From positions 6,870,001 through 6,934,000 of the forward strand of contig NZ_FNSY01000001.1 in assembly GCF_900105515.1 (NCBI RefSeq): a stretch of 64,000 nt of DNA, written 5' to 3'. The notes under the pieces are model-generated. The model was not told the origin of the DNA and ran no database searches. It saw only the letters and a list, made by a program, of their open reading frames with translations. Shown in pieces: positions 1 to 7,635 of the stretch. Each line of letters begins with the position of its first letter. The first letter of the stretch is position 1. Position numbers and translations under genes: made by a program. The stretch is from Streptomyces sp. 2131.1. GTDB taxonomy: Bacteria; Actinomycetota; Actinomycetes; Streptomycetales; Streptomycetaceae.

Positions 1-2017
1 GGTGGACCCGGGCGGTCAGCCGGCACACCGTCACGAAGCATTCGGCCGCCAGATCGGCCCACCCGGACCGCGGGACGATACCCACCCGGTCGACCAGCGT
101 GGCCAGGTTGTGGGTGGTGAGGATCTGCGCCTGCTCGATCACCATCCCGTTCGCCGCGACGGACCAGTGCCGCGACGTCACCGCGGCCCGCTCCGCGCAC
201 AGCGCCGCGAACCCGGGATGGCTGCGGGCACCGGCCGAGCCGGTCAGGGCCTGGCCCGCCGTGACGATCGCCAGGTTGCGGATCGCCGCGTAGTCGATGC
301 CGTAGTAGCGCTCGTACAGCGTGCCGCGCAGGAGTTCGGCGGCCACCCGCGCCGCCTTGAGGAACTTCGGGCCGAACGTGCCCATGAAGATGTCGGCGGC
401 CAGCTCCTCCACGAACGGCACCCCGAGATCGCAGTTCCGGCCCAGCACACCGAACTCGCGAACCAGGGGATTGGGCAGAAGCGTTCCCGGGAAGGCCTGC
501 ACGGCCACTTCACCGACCTGCCGCAGCACGGCGAGCGCGCCCTCGTCGTCCGACGCGCCCAGTACGGCGGACCGCTGCCCCGACACCGCCCGCACCCAGG
601 GAAGTTCCTCGACGCGCACCTGCTGCGCCAAGTCGAGCAGGAGCAGGGAGCGGCGCTTGCGGAACGCCCGGTAGTTCGCCGCCATCACACCCCGCAACGC
701 CTCGTCGCCGTACGCGTGGGCCGTGGCGGCGGCGACAAGTTGGGGCACCAGCTCGGCCATCATCTCGGCGGACGGAACGACTCCCCGCTCGACGAGCGTG
801 TCGAGCGGCGCGCTCATCGCGGACTCGACGGCCTGGCCGATCCCGGCCGGTACGACGGCTCCGGCGGGCAGACCGGTTTCCCGGCTCTCCTCCCCGCTCA
901 CCGGGCCCAGCAGCGCGGTGACATCGGTGATTCCGCCATCCTGAGGGAGCACGGCGAGCCGGCCCAGCATCAGCTGGACCAGGGCGTAGTGGGAGGGGCG
1001 CGCCGCATGGTCGGCCTGGCCCCGGCGCAGGGCTGTGTGAGCCTCCGACCCCGGCAGCCCGCGCCGCTGGACCATGGACCGCACGGCGTGCCGCAGCAGA
1101 CCGAGCCGGCGCGCCTCCAACGGCCGTCCGGCGACGACCTCTTCCAGCGCCCCGCGCAGAATGCCCAGGTTCTCCTTGGGCTTGCGGTGCTTGGTGCACA
1201 GGGTGTGCTGCTCCGCGAGCACCCGGTACCGGCCGAGCAGGGCCTGCCCCCGGGCCAGCCAGTCGGCGTCGGGGGCGGCCTCCAGTACCTGGCCGTCCCC
1301 GGCGTTCCGCAGCCAGTGAACGAGCAGTTCGTCCCCGAACGGCTGCCACACGGCGAGTGCCTCGCGCTGGGCTTCGACGGCCGCGTTGGGCCGCCGCCGC
1401 ACCAAGGTGTCGACGGCGTCGGAGACGGTACGGCGGTGGACCGCCGCACCGGCGGCCGATGCGGATGCGACGGCCGGGCGGGGCAGGAAGCGCAGCCGGT
1501 CGGCGAACGGCTCCAGCTCCGCCACGAGGTCGGCCGCCGCGTCGCTCTCGCCGTGGCGCACCAGCCACGCCACGGTCAGCAGCGCGGCCTCCTCGGGCAC
1601 ACCGATCTCGTACCCGCCGCTGTCCAGCAGGTCCCACAGCCGGGCGAGCCCCGGCTCGGTGAGGCAGTACGCGAACAGCGCGCGCCGCTCGGCCGGTACG
1701 CCGAAAGTCCGTGCGGCATCGGTCTCGTGGGCCTGCAACGGGCCACCGGCGCTCACGGCCCCGGTGGAGAAGCCGCCCCGCATCACCTCGGGGGTCACCC
1801 AGGCCGGATACCCGGTCACGGGTGTACGCGAACCGACCGTCACCCGGCCCGCGGTCATGGCTGAGAGCACCTGCCGCCAGCGCTGCCCACGCGCCTCGGC
1901 GCGCTGCCGGGTGTCGGCGTCCTCATGGGTCAGCGCCGTCACGAAGGCCTGGGCCAGCAGGCTTTCCGGATAGGACGTGGTCACGGTGAGGGGCTGCTGC
2001 TCAGCGTTGTCATTCAT
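1..2017 (-). CDS. Large unrecognised protein, C-terminus beyond the window
   Basis: I do not recognise this protein. It is an open frame of at least 672 codons that starts at ATG 2017 (MNDNAEQQPLTV) and runs off the left edge with no stop. It looks soluble and mostly alpha-helical, with many Leu/Ala-rich stretches and no signal peptide or membrane segment. A distinctive conserved-looking block lies near residues 550-620, containing GRNCDLGVPF, ADIFMGTFGPKF and LYERYYGIDY. Codon use matches the neighbours. The start is odd: only three bases (CTT) separate the ATG from the 3' end of a tRNA-like cloverleaf, and there is no Shine-Dalgarno in the usual place. The gene must be transcribed through the tRNA-like element. 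The function is unknown; an RNA-related role is only a guess from that context. The reading frame is certain. Confidence 0.85.
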   Translation of the reverse strand, partial: MNDNAEQQPLTVTTSYPESLLAQAFVTALTHEDADTRQRAEARGQRWRQVLSAMTAGRVTVGSRTPVTGYPAWVTPEVMRGGFSTGAVSAGGPLQAHETDAARTFGVPAERRALFAYCLTEPGLARLWDLLDSGGYEIGVPEEAALLTVAWLVRHGESDAAADLVAELEPFADRLRFLPRPAVASASAAGAAVHRRTVSDAVDTLVRRRPNAAVEAQREALAVWQPFGDELLVHWLRNAGDGQVLEAAPDADWLARGQALLGRYRVLAEQHTLCTKHRKPKENLGILRGALEEVVAGRPLEARRLGLLRHAVRSMVQRRGLPGSEAHTALRRGQADHAARPSHYALVQLMLGRLAVLPQDGGITDVTALLGPVSGEESRETGLPAGAVVPAGIGQAVESAMSAPLDTLVERGVVPSAEMMAELVPQLVAAATAHAYGDEALRGVMAANYRAFRKRRSLLLLDLAQQVRVEELPWVRAVSGQRSAVLGASDDEGALAVLRQVGEVAVQAFPGTLLPNPLVREFGVLGRNCDLGVPFVEELAADIFMGTFGPKFLKAARVAAELLRGTLYERYYGIDYAAIRNLAIVTAGQALTGSAGARSHPGFAALCAERAAVTSRHWSVAANGMVIEQAQILTTHNLATLVDRVGIVPRSGWADLAAECFVTVCRLTARVH

Positions 2018-2020
2018 AAG

Positions 2021-2092
2021 CCGACGTGGCAGGTTCCGCCCCTGCGCCCTCCGGGTTCAGAGCCCGGCGCTCTACTGCTGAGCTACACGTCG
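2021..2092 (-). tRNA. tRNA-Gln(CUG)-like element with abnormal D and T loops
   Basis: The sequence folds as a complete cloverleaf with perfect stems. The acceptor is CGACGTG/CACGTCG with discriminator G2021. The D stem is GCTC/GAGC, the anticodon stem CCGGG/CCCGG, and the T stem GCAGG/CCTGC. The anticodon loop CTCTGAA puts CUG (2060-2058) at positions 34-36, and the variable loop has five bases. Two universal features are missing: the T loop is GGCGGAA instead of a TTCRA-type loop, and the seven-base D loop AGCAGTA has no GG pair, so the normal D/T-loop contact cannot form. CCA is not encoded. The element starts about 4 nt after a predicted transcription start and ends 3 nt before the next gene's ATG. 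Base pairing looks selected, but use in ordinary translation is doubtful. It may be a tRNA mimic or processing signal. Confidence 0.75.
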
Positions 2093-2102
2093 TCGGTTGT
2101 CG

Positions 2103-2132
2103 ATGATAGGCGTCGTGGTGATCACTTCACAA
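2103..2132 (-). promoter_or_regulatory. Promoter for the tRNA-like element and downstream gene
   Basis: On the minus strand TTGTGA (2132-2127) and TATCAT (2108-2103) are separated by 18 nt, a good match to a vegetative sigma promoter. Transcription would begin near 2096-2097, about 4 nt before the tRNA-like acceptor stem. No other promoter fits between the tRNA-like element and the coding start, so both should share one transcript. Confidence 0.55.
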
Positions 2133-2318
2133 CCGGCTTTTCGGAGCGTCATATGTACGCGCCGGGGCACGTGGACGAGCCGGGTGGGTCGAGACGCCCC
2201 GGGCTCGGCGAAACGGCGCGATACTGATCGTGACAGCCGTCCGTTCGTGGACGGCCCCGCACGGGCCGGGCCGGCCGACGGGCGCTGACCTTCGTCGATG
2301 TTTCAGAGGAGGCCGTTC

Positions 2319-2918
2319 ATGACCACGGCGAAAGATCTGTTCATCATCGCCATGAACCCTGAGCATTCCGTGGGCCAGGGCGACCTGTCGCTCGCCCTGG
2401 CGGGAGCCGAGCTGATCGATCTCGCCGGGTCGGGCGCGGTCGTCGTGGAGGGCGACCGCATCATGCCGGGGGAGCCCGCGGCGCCGGAGGACCGGCTCAT
2501 GCGCGCCGCGGCCGACGGGCTCGTCCGCGAGGCGCCGTACGAGCGGGTCGAGGACTGGCTCTGGCGCCGGGGCGAAGACCTGGCGGCCACGTACCAGGCG
2601 GCCCTGGAGGAGGACGGCGAGCTGACGCAGAAGCGGACCGGCCGGCTGTCCTTCGGATCGGACCGTGTGCAACCGGCCGACACGCCCGCGCGGAGCCGCG
2701 CGGCCGGCCGCTGGAAGGAGAACGAACCAGTCCTCACCGCCCTGGCTTCAGCCGTGGGCATCGGGGACGGACAGGCCGACGAGGAGCCCGGCTTCGACGA
2801 CGAGACGGCGACGATCGTGGTGGCGGCCGTTCACGACTCGCTGATGGAGCTGGAGGCCGTACGCCAGAGGCGCAGCATCGAGAACGCGGCCTTCGCCAAC
2901 GTCTGGCGGGGCCCGTGA
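2319..2918 (+). CDS. GPP34 (Golgi phosphoprotein 3-like) family protein
   Basis: A 199-residue cytosolic protein of the GPP34/GOLPH3-like family that is common in Streptomyces. The start ATG 2319 (MTTAKDLFIIAMNP) follows a strong AGAGGAGG at 2306-2312; the upstream ATG at 2298 lies before this site. Visible family features are the N-terminal DLFIIAMN strand, LSLALAGAELIDLA, and the following VEGDRIMP region. The eukaryotic relative binds phosphatidylinositol-4-phosphate at the Golgi; the role of bacterial members is not established, although membrane or vesicle association is often proposed. It stands alone, divergent from the tRNA-like/large gene unit, and converges on the XRE gene. The roughly 185 bp upstream of it show no other gene. 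Confidence 0.8.
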   Translation: MTTAKDLFIIAMNPEHSVGQGDLSLALAGAELIDLAGSGAVVVEGDRIMPGEPAAPEDRLMRAAADGLVREAPYERVEDWLWRRGEDLAATYQAALEEDGELTQKRTGRLSFGSDRVQPADTPARSRAAGRWKENEPVLTALASAVGIGDGQADEEPGFDDETATIVVAAVHDSLMELEAVRQRRSIENAAFANVWRGP

Positions 2919-2934
2919 GCCGGGCCCCGCGCCC

Positions 2935-3186
2935 TCAGCGGGGGACCGGTGCGTCCTGGGCGGGCAGGCCGTCCAACTCGTCCGCGGCCTCCCAGCGCAG
3001 CAGCTCTCCCGGCTGACAGTCGAGCACCTCGCAGAGCGCGGCGAGGGTGGCGAAGCGCACGGCCTTGGCGCGGCCGTTCTTGAGGACGGCCAGATTGGCC
3101 GGGGTGATCCCGACGCGTTCGGCGAGTTCGCCGACGGACATTTTGCGCCGGGCCAGCATCACGTCGATGTCGACGACGATCGGCAT
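2935..3186 (-). CDS. XRE-family HTH regulator (YozG-like)
   Basis: An 83-residue DNA-binding protein made of one Cro/CI-type helix-turn-helix. The recognition region is around residues 16-45 (MSVGELAERVGITPANLAVLKNG), followed by the typical LCEVLDCQPGELL. Its ATG overlaps the TGA of the DUF2975 gene by one base, so the two are translationally coupled. Small XRE regulators paired with DUF2975 membrane proteins are a recurrent unit; the regulator probably represses its own operon through the palindrome just upstream of the membrane gene. What signal the pair responds to is not known. Confidence 0.88.
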   Translation of the reverse strand: MPIVVDIDVMLARRKMSVGELAERVGITPANLAVLKNGRAKAVRFATLAALCEVLDCQPGELLRWEAADELDGLPAQDAPVPR

Positions 3187-3686
3187 CAGATCACCCCGGC
3201 CAGCTCGGCCTGCATCCGCGAGGCCTCGAGATCACGCGCGACCGCTTGAGCGAGCAGCACCCGCAGCACGAGGACGATGAGTGCGACCCCGAGAACCGCC
3301 AGGCCGGCCACGCCGATCAGGAGGACGACGCCCGGTGCGACGGCCTCACCCGGCGCCAGGACGGCCCCGAGCACCCACAGCAGGACGGCGGCTCCCCCGA
3401 AAGCGCCGGTCACTCTGTCCACGTGCCGGAAGGCGGGGCGCGAGAAGACCGTTCCGCCACGAGCCATCGTCAGCAGCCGCCACACGGAGACCAGCACGGT
3501 CTCGGCGCAGGCGACCCCCAGGACGATGATCAGCGCGACGGGGACGAGGGGGAAGTCCGCGGTGTCGCCGCCGGCTTCACCTCCGTCGCGGAACAGCAGC
3601 ACCCCCATCACCCCCTGGAGGCACACCGAGCCGACGAGCAACGCCACGATCACCGAGCGCAGAGCGAGCGCTGTCGGTTTTCCCAT
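3186..3686 (-). CDS. DUF2975 membrane protein
   Basis: A 166-residue integral membrane protein with four predicted transmembrane segments: about residues 10-30, 47-70, 93-113 and 118-145 (rich in Val, Leu and Gly). It ends in a charged cytosolic tail containing ARDLEASRMQAEL. It is the first gene of a two-gene operon with the XRE regulator. Members of this family nearly always sit next to a small XRE regulator, which suggests that the membrane protein modulates the regulator, or that the pair forms a membrane stress or signalling unit. No enzymatic motif is visible. Confidence 0.8.
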   Translation of the reverse strand: MGKPTALALRSVIVALLVGSVCLQGVMGVLLFRDGGEAGGDTADFPLVPVALIIVLGVACAETVLVSVWRLLTMARGGTVFSRPAFRHVDRVTGAFGGAAVLLWVLGAVLAPGEAVAPGVVLLIGVAGLAVLGVALIVLVLRVLLAQAVARDLEASRMQAELAGVI

Positions 3687-3718
3687 GGACCCCTCCTTCT
3701 GTCGAGATTCGATTCTAA

Positions 3719-3737
3719 TCTATCGTTTCTCGATAGA
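3719..3737. promoter_or_regulatory. Palindromic operator before the DUF2975/XRE operon
   Basis: TCTATCG and CGATAGA form a perfect 7-bp inverted repeat around the spacer TTTCT, within an AT-rich island that is unusual for this genome. It lies 33 bp upstream of the DUF2975 start, after the end of the DinB gene. The likely ligand is the XRE protein encoded by the second gene of the operon. Confidence 0.6.
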
Positions 3738-3754
3738 ACGTGGAATGGGGTTCT

Positions 3755-4273
3755 TCAGGTCAGGACCATCCAGCGCCGGCCGTCCACGAGTTCCCGCGCG
3801 GCGTCGAGGTGCCCGGCGTGGCACGCGGTCTCGGTGATGACGTGGAGCAGTACGTCCCGGACGGTGTGCAAGTGCGGTTCGCCGAAGAGGTGGTGGGGCC
3901 ACCACGCGAGAGTGGCGTCCGGGTCCGCCGCGGCGACGGCGGCGTTCGAGAGACCCGCCTCCGCGCGGTACCGGTCGAGCACCTCGGTATGCGGTACGTC
4001 GGGGCCGACCCGCCAGGCGTCGTCGATGTCGTCGAGGGCTTCGACGACGGCGGCATCACCGGCGCATACGGCACGGAACCAGAACCGCTCGACGTCGAGC
4101 GCGAGGTGCTGGACGAGCCCCAGGCAGTTCCATCCGGACGGCAGCACAGGCCGTCGCAGGGCCTCCTGGTCCAGGCCGTCGAGTATGCCGAGGATGTGTC
4201 GGCGCTGTCCGTCCAGGCACGACAGGAGTGCCTGCACTTCGGGGTTCGATGTAAAGGACACGGACGCGGTCAC
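3755..4273 (-). CDS. DinB-family (DUF664) protein
   Basis: A 172-residue four-helix-bundle protein of the DinB/DUF664 type, usually a metal-binding thiol-dependent enzyme fold. The GTG start at 4273 overlaps the sigma-factor TGA (GTGA), giving translational coupling; a longer upstream frame would run inside the sigma gene and is rejected. Typical family signatures are SGWNCLGLVQHLALDVERFWF near residues 45-65 and a C-terminal LLHVITETACHAGHLDAARELVDGR, with His residues spaced as expected for the metal site. It is the last gene of the YCII-sigma-DinB operon, so it may be part of that regulon. The substrate is unknown. Confidence 0.82.
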   Translation of the reverse strand: MTASVSFTSNPEVQALLSCLDGQRRHILGILDGLDQEALRRPVLPSGWNCLGLVQHLALDVERFWFRAVCAGDAAVVEALDDIDDAWRVGPDVPHTEVLDRYRAEAGLSNAAVAAADPDATLAWWPHHLFGEPHLHTVRDVLLHVITETACHAGHLDAARELVDGRRWMVLT

Positions 4274-5535
4274 TGTGCGATCTCCCAGCTGTGGTGGCCC
4301 GCTTCTCCGTGCTGGAGGCGCGCGGCGCACATGATCAGGTAGCGCTGCTCGGGTGTGCTGGTGGTGCGGGCGGCGGCGGCCCGGTACTGCTCCGCGGCCG
4401 CCGTGACGTCACCGGCGCGCTCCAGGAGATGAGCGCGTACGGCGTGCAGCCGATGGTGCCCGGTGAGCGGGCCGCCGTCGGCGTCGAGGCCGTCGAGGAG
4501 GGCAAGGCCGGCGGCCGGACCCTCACTCATCGCGACGGCCACCGCCCGGTTGAGGGTGATCACGGGGTTGGCCGCCCCCGCCACCCGGTCGAGCAGCGAG
4601 TACAGGGCGGCGATCTGCGGCCAGTCCGTGTCCTCGGCGCGGGCCGCGTCGTCGTGCAGGGCCGCGACGGCTGCCTGGATCCGGTACTCACCGGGGCGGC
4701 CGCCGCCCAGCGTGCTCGCCAGCAGCGCGGACCCCTCCCCGATGAGCCGCCGGTCCCAGCGGGAGCGGTCCTGCTCGGCCAGCGGGACCAGTTCGCCGGC
4801 CGGACCGGTGCGGGCGGGGCGCCGGGCCTCGGTGAGCAGCATGAGGGCGAGCAGCGACGTCGCCTCGCCCTCCGCCGGTAGGGCGCGGTGCACGCCCCGG
4901 GCGAGCCGGATCGCCTCGGTGGCCAGGTCCGCGCGGTGCAGCTCCGGCCCCCGCGTGACCGCGTACCCCTCGTTGAACATCAGGTACAGCACCCGCAGCA
5001 CCGAGCCGAGCCGCGACTCCCAGCCGTCCGTGCCCGGTTCCGGTACGTCGAAGGAGGCGCCCGACGCCTTGAGCCGCTGCTTGGCACGGCTGATGCGCTG
5101 CGCCATGGTCGCCTCGGGTACGAGGTACGCCCCGGCGATCTCGGCGGTCGTCAGCCCGCCGACCGCCCGGAGGCACAGCGCGATGGCCGAGGCCGGGGTG
5201 AGCGCGGGGTGGCAGCACATGAACAGCAGCGTCAACGAGTCGTCCTGCCCGGTGGCGGCTCCCGCGGCCGGCTCCCGGGCGACCACCTCCTCCCGCCGGC
5301 GTCGCGCCAGTTCGCTCCGTACGTGGTCGATGTAGCGGCGCGTGGCGACCTGGATCAGCCAGCCGAGCGGGTTGCCGGGCAGTCCGTCGGCCGGCCACGA
5401 TGCGGCCGCGTCGAGGAGCGCCTCCTGCACCGCGTCCTCGCACGCCGCGAAGTCCCCGCGACGCCGTACGAGCGTGCCGAGGGCCTGCGGCGCGAGCGTG
5501 CGCAGCAGGTCCTCGACGCGTCCGGAGCCGTTCAC
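4270..5535 (-). CDS. ECF42-type RNA polymerase sigma factor with C-terminal TPR-like region
   Basis: A 421-residue extracytoplasmic-function sigma factor. Region 2 occupies about residues 5-75 (LVRRRGDFAACEDAVQEALLDAA) and region 4 about 110-170 (LTTAEIAGAYLVPEATMAQRISRAKQRL). A roughly 250-residue helical C-terminal domain follows, typical of the ECF42 group. GTG 5535 is chosen because the conserved region starts within ten codons of it and the upstream frame runs into the YCII gene. ECF42 members lack an anti-sigma factor and are linked to DGPF/YCII proteins, exactly as here, with the YCII gene 61 bp upstream. The C-terminal extension is thought to control activity. The target promoters are probably its own operon, but this is not shown here. 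Confidence 0.9.
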   Translation of the reverse strand: MNGSGRVEDLLRTLAPQALGTLVRRRGDFAACEDAVQEALLDAAASWPADGLPGNPLGWLIQVATRRYIDHVRSELARRRREEVVAREPAAGAATGQDDSLTLLFMCCHPALTPASAIALCLRAVGGLTTAEIAGAYLVPEATMAQRISRAKQRLKASGASFDVPEPGTDGWESRLGSVLRVLYLMFNEGYAVTRGPELHRADLATEAIRLARGVHRALPAEGEATSLLALMLLTEARRPARTGPAGELVPLAEQDRSRWDRRLIGEGSALLASTLGGGRPGEYRIQAAVAALHDDAARAEDTDWPQIAALYSLLDRVAGAANPVITLNRAVAVAMSEGPAAGLALLDGLDADGGPLTGHHRLHAVRAHLLERAGDVTAAAEQYRAAAARTTSTPEQRYLIMCAARLQHGEAGHHSWEIAQ

Positions 5536-5596
5536 CGGGCGGCCCTCCCGCCGTGGGGCGCTCCGGGGGCGCGCCCGCTCGTCCCGCCGCTGCTGC

Positions 5597-5998
5597 TCAC
5601 AGTTCGCCGTGCTCGTCGGCCATGACCTGCCGCACCTCGACCGGCTGCTGGACGGGGACACCGCCGGGCCCGGGCACGGCCGAGATGCGGGCGGCGATTT
5701 CCAGGGCCCGATCCTCGGACTCGACGTCGAAGACGTTGAAGCCGGCGAGGACCTCCTTGGACTCGGCGAACGGCCCGTCGGTCACGACCGGCGCCGCGAC
5801 GCCGTCCGCGCGGACCGTGCGGGCCTGCCGCGGATCGGCGAGCGCCATGAACTGGACCATCTCACCGCTCTCGGTCAGCTCCTTGGTCAGCAGCGCGTAA
5901 TAGTCGAAGTGCGCCGCGATGTCTCCCGGCTGCCAGGTGTCCATGGGCTCCTCGAACACTCCGCCGTCGTGGTTGACCAGCAAGATGAACTTCGGCAT
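5597..5998 (-). CDS. YCII/DGPF-domain protein
   Basis: A 133-residue YCII-like ferredoxin-fold protein carrying the family signature VVTDGPFAESKEVLAGF around residues 72-90. These small proteins accompany ECF42 sigma factors and are the usual members of their regulons; their chemistry is not established. It is the first gene of the three-gene operon with the sigma factor and DinB protein. ATG 5998 follows a GGAG-type ribosome site. The 218 bp upstream, up to the phosphatase stop, hold no other gene and should contain the operon promoter. Confidence 0.87.
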   Translation of the reverse strand: MPKFILLVNHDGGVFEEPMDTWQPGDIAAHFDYYALLTKELTESGEMVQFMALADPRQARTVRADGVAAPVVTDGPFAESKEVLAGFNVFDVESEDRALEIAARISAVPGPGGVPVQQPVEVRQVMADEHGEL

Positions 5999-6216
5999 TG
6001 CCTACTCCGTTCTCCGTCACGACGGATCCTCACGACCCGCTCGGCCCCACCGTTCGGGGCCCCTTCACCCCTCTGTCGTCACCGGATCCGGGTTCTCTAC
6101 ATGCCGACGCGGAATCCTCCGGGAGTTTTTTCGCCCTCACTGTTCAGGGATGCGAGGGTCGCGCCGGCGCACCCCGTGAACGCCGAACCCACCGGCTCCC
6201 CTCCCCGGGCGCCAGC

Positions 6217-7362
6217 CTAGCGAGCGGTGTGATCGCCGGACACACCCGCGCGGTCAGTCCGCAGAGTGCCCGCGTACCCGATCGCGATCATGGCCGCGTC
6301 GTCGTCCAAGTGCCCGCCGACATGGTGCAGCAGGTCGTCGCGGAAACGGTCGATGAAAGTCTCGGGGGCGCTGTGGGGCCAGCCGGTGATGCGTTCGGCG
6401 AGGGGGTAGAAGGCGCGGGAGCCGTCCCGGGCCTCGGTGACACCGTCGGTGTAGAGCAGCAGGAGGTCGCCGGGGGCGAACCCGTAGCTGTCGATGTGGT
6501 AGCGCGGCTGCGACAGCGTGCCCAGGCCCAGCGGGGGAGCGGGGCGAGCGGCGTCCAGCGTCATCGGCCGTCCGTCGCGCAGGACGATCGGCGGTGGGTG
6601 CCCGCAGGAGACCATGTCGATGCGGGCGTGCCGGTCCGGGATGTCCAGGACCGTGGCCGTGATGAACGACTCCCCGTGGCCGGCCCCGCTCGCCTCCGCC
6701 AGCCCCCACGACACGCTCCGGTCGAGGTACGCGACCAGCTCGTCCAGACTCGCCCGGTGGCGGGCCGCTGCGTGGAAGGCCCCGAGCAGCAGAGCCGCGT
6801 CGCTGACCGCGCTCACCCCCTTGCCCCTGACGTCGCCGATGATCAGCCGGGTGCCGGTGTCGGTGCGCGCCGCCGCGTACAGGTCCCCGCCGATCTGCGC
6901 CTCCGCCTCCGCGGCGAGGTAGAGGGAGGCGGTACGCAGGGGACCGAGGCGCCGGGGCAGCGGTGGCAGGACCACCCGCTGCACGGCCTCGGAGACGTAC
7001 CGCACCTGCGCCAGCTCCTTCTCGCGGCGCTCGCGCAGCACGCAGAACACGACCAGGCTCACCCCCACCAGCGCCAGGGCGGCGATCTGGGCCTCGTGGT
7101 TGGCGGAGAGGACTTCGTCGGGATCGCGGATGATGCCGACGGCCGTCTGCGCGATCACCGCCAGCACGGCCACGAACCCGACCGCCCGGGGCCCGCCGAT
7201 CGACGGCGTGATCGCCGGGGCCGCGACGAGCAGCGGACCCAGATGGATGCCGGGCGGCGCGAGTATGTCGATCACGAACACCGCGACGATCCAGCCGACG
7301 GGGATGGCGAGCATCGCCCGCCCTCGCAGCGGCTTACGGACCTTCTGGGCGTGCTGCGACAT
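6217..7362 (-). CDS. Membrane PP2C/SpoIIE-family serine phosphatase
   Basis: A 381-residue protein phosphatase. The N-terminal third holds about four hydrophobic segments (residues 15-115). A short linker (VSEAVQRVVLPPLP) leads to a SpoIIE-type PP2C domain from about residue 145 to the end. Metal-binding motifs are visible as QIGGDLYAA, LIIGDVRGKGVSA, LLLYTDGVTEARD and DDDAAMIAI. In Streptomyces such phosphatases dephosphorylate anti-sigma-antagonist STAS proteins or control sigma-factor partners. No kinase or STAS gene is adjacent; the nearest STAS gene is at 49.2 kb. It is a single gene, transcribed away from the CebR-controlled glycosidase. Confidence 0.9.
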   Translation of the reverse strand: MSQHAQKVRKPLRGRAMLAIPVGWIVAVFVIDILAPPGIHLGPLLVAAPAITPSIGGPRAVGFVAVLAVIAQTAVGIIRDPDEVLSANHEAQIAALALVGVSLVVFCVLRERREKELAQVRYVSEAVQRVVLPPLPRRLGPLRTASLYLAAEAEAQIGGDLYAAARTDTGTRLIIGDVRGKGVSAVSDAALLLGAFHAAARHRASLDELVAYLDRSVSWGLAEASGAGHGESFITATVLDIPDRHARIDMVSCGHPPPIVLRDGRPMTLDAARPAPPLGLGTLSQPRYHIDSYGFAPGDLLLLYTDGVTEARDGSRAFYPLAERITGWPHSAPETFIDRFRDDLLHHVGGHLDDDAAMIAIGYAGTLRTDRAGVSGDHTAR

Positions 7363-7459
7363 GCTTCCTCTCTACACCGCGCACGCGCGGCCCGCACCGC
7401 CAGTCGCCCGCCTGCGGTGCGTACCGCTCCCCGCTGCCGTACGCGGGTGTCACTGGGCG

Positions 7460-7488
7460 TTGACAGGGCGTCGTACCCCTCCCATGAT
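7460..7488 (+). promoter_or_regulatory. Promoter of the CBM2 glycosidase gene
   Basis: TTGACA (7460-7465) is followed after exactly 17 bp by CATGAT (7483-7488). The -35 matches the consensus perfectly, and the -10 touches the CebR operator, so repressor binding would block RNA polymerase. Confidence 0.65.
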
Positions 7489-7501
7489 GGGAGCGCTCCC
7501 A
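7488..7501. promoter_or_regulatory. CebR operator
   Basis: The 14-bp perfect palindrome TGGGAGCGCTCCCA is identical to the established CebR box of Streptomyces. CebR is a LacI-family repressor released by cellobiose or cellotriose. The box overlaps the start region of the promoter 135 bp before the glycosidase ATG, which places that gene in the cellulose-utilisation regulon. Confidence 0.88.
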
Positions 7502-7635
7502 CGCGCGTGGATCAACGCCCCGCGCGAGCACCACCGCTCCGCCCGCAACGCCTCGTCGCCGCAGCGGACTTCGCGTGTCCGGCGGCACGTACCCGCACTC
7601 CGCCCGTGCCGCCGAGATCCCAGGGAGGATCACCC

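Noticed and set aside
2..1864. Long plus-strand open frame opposite the large unknown gene
   Set aside because: It is Arg/His/Gly-rich low-complexity translation, typical of the strand opposite a high-GC gene, and shares codon boundaries with the minus-strand gene, which has the better codon bias.
2021..2092. Ordinary functional tRNA-Gln gene
   Set aside because: T-loop TTC and D-loop GG are missing and the element is fused to an mRNA, so I report it as tRNA-like.
1..2092. TROVE/Ro protein with a YrlA-type Y RNA
   Set aside because: The context is similar (tRNA mimic next to a large helical protein), but the visible 672 residues show no TROVE signature that I recognise.
5998..7635. N-terminal extension of the CBM2 glycosidase
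   Set aside because: The frame is open but antisense to the phosphatase gene; the signal peptide, ribosome site, promoter and CebR box all place the start at 7636.
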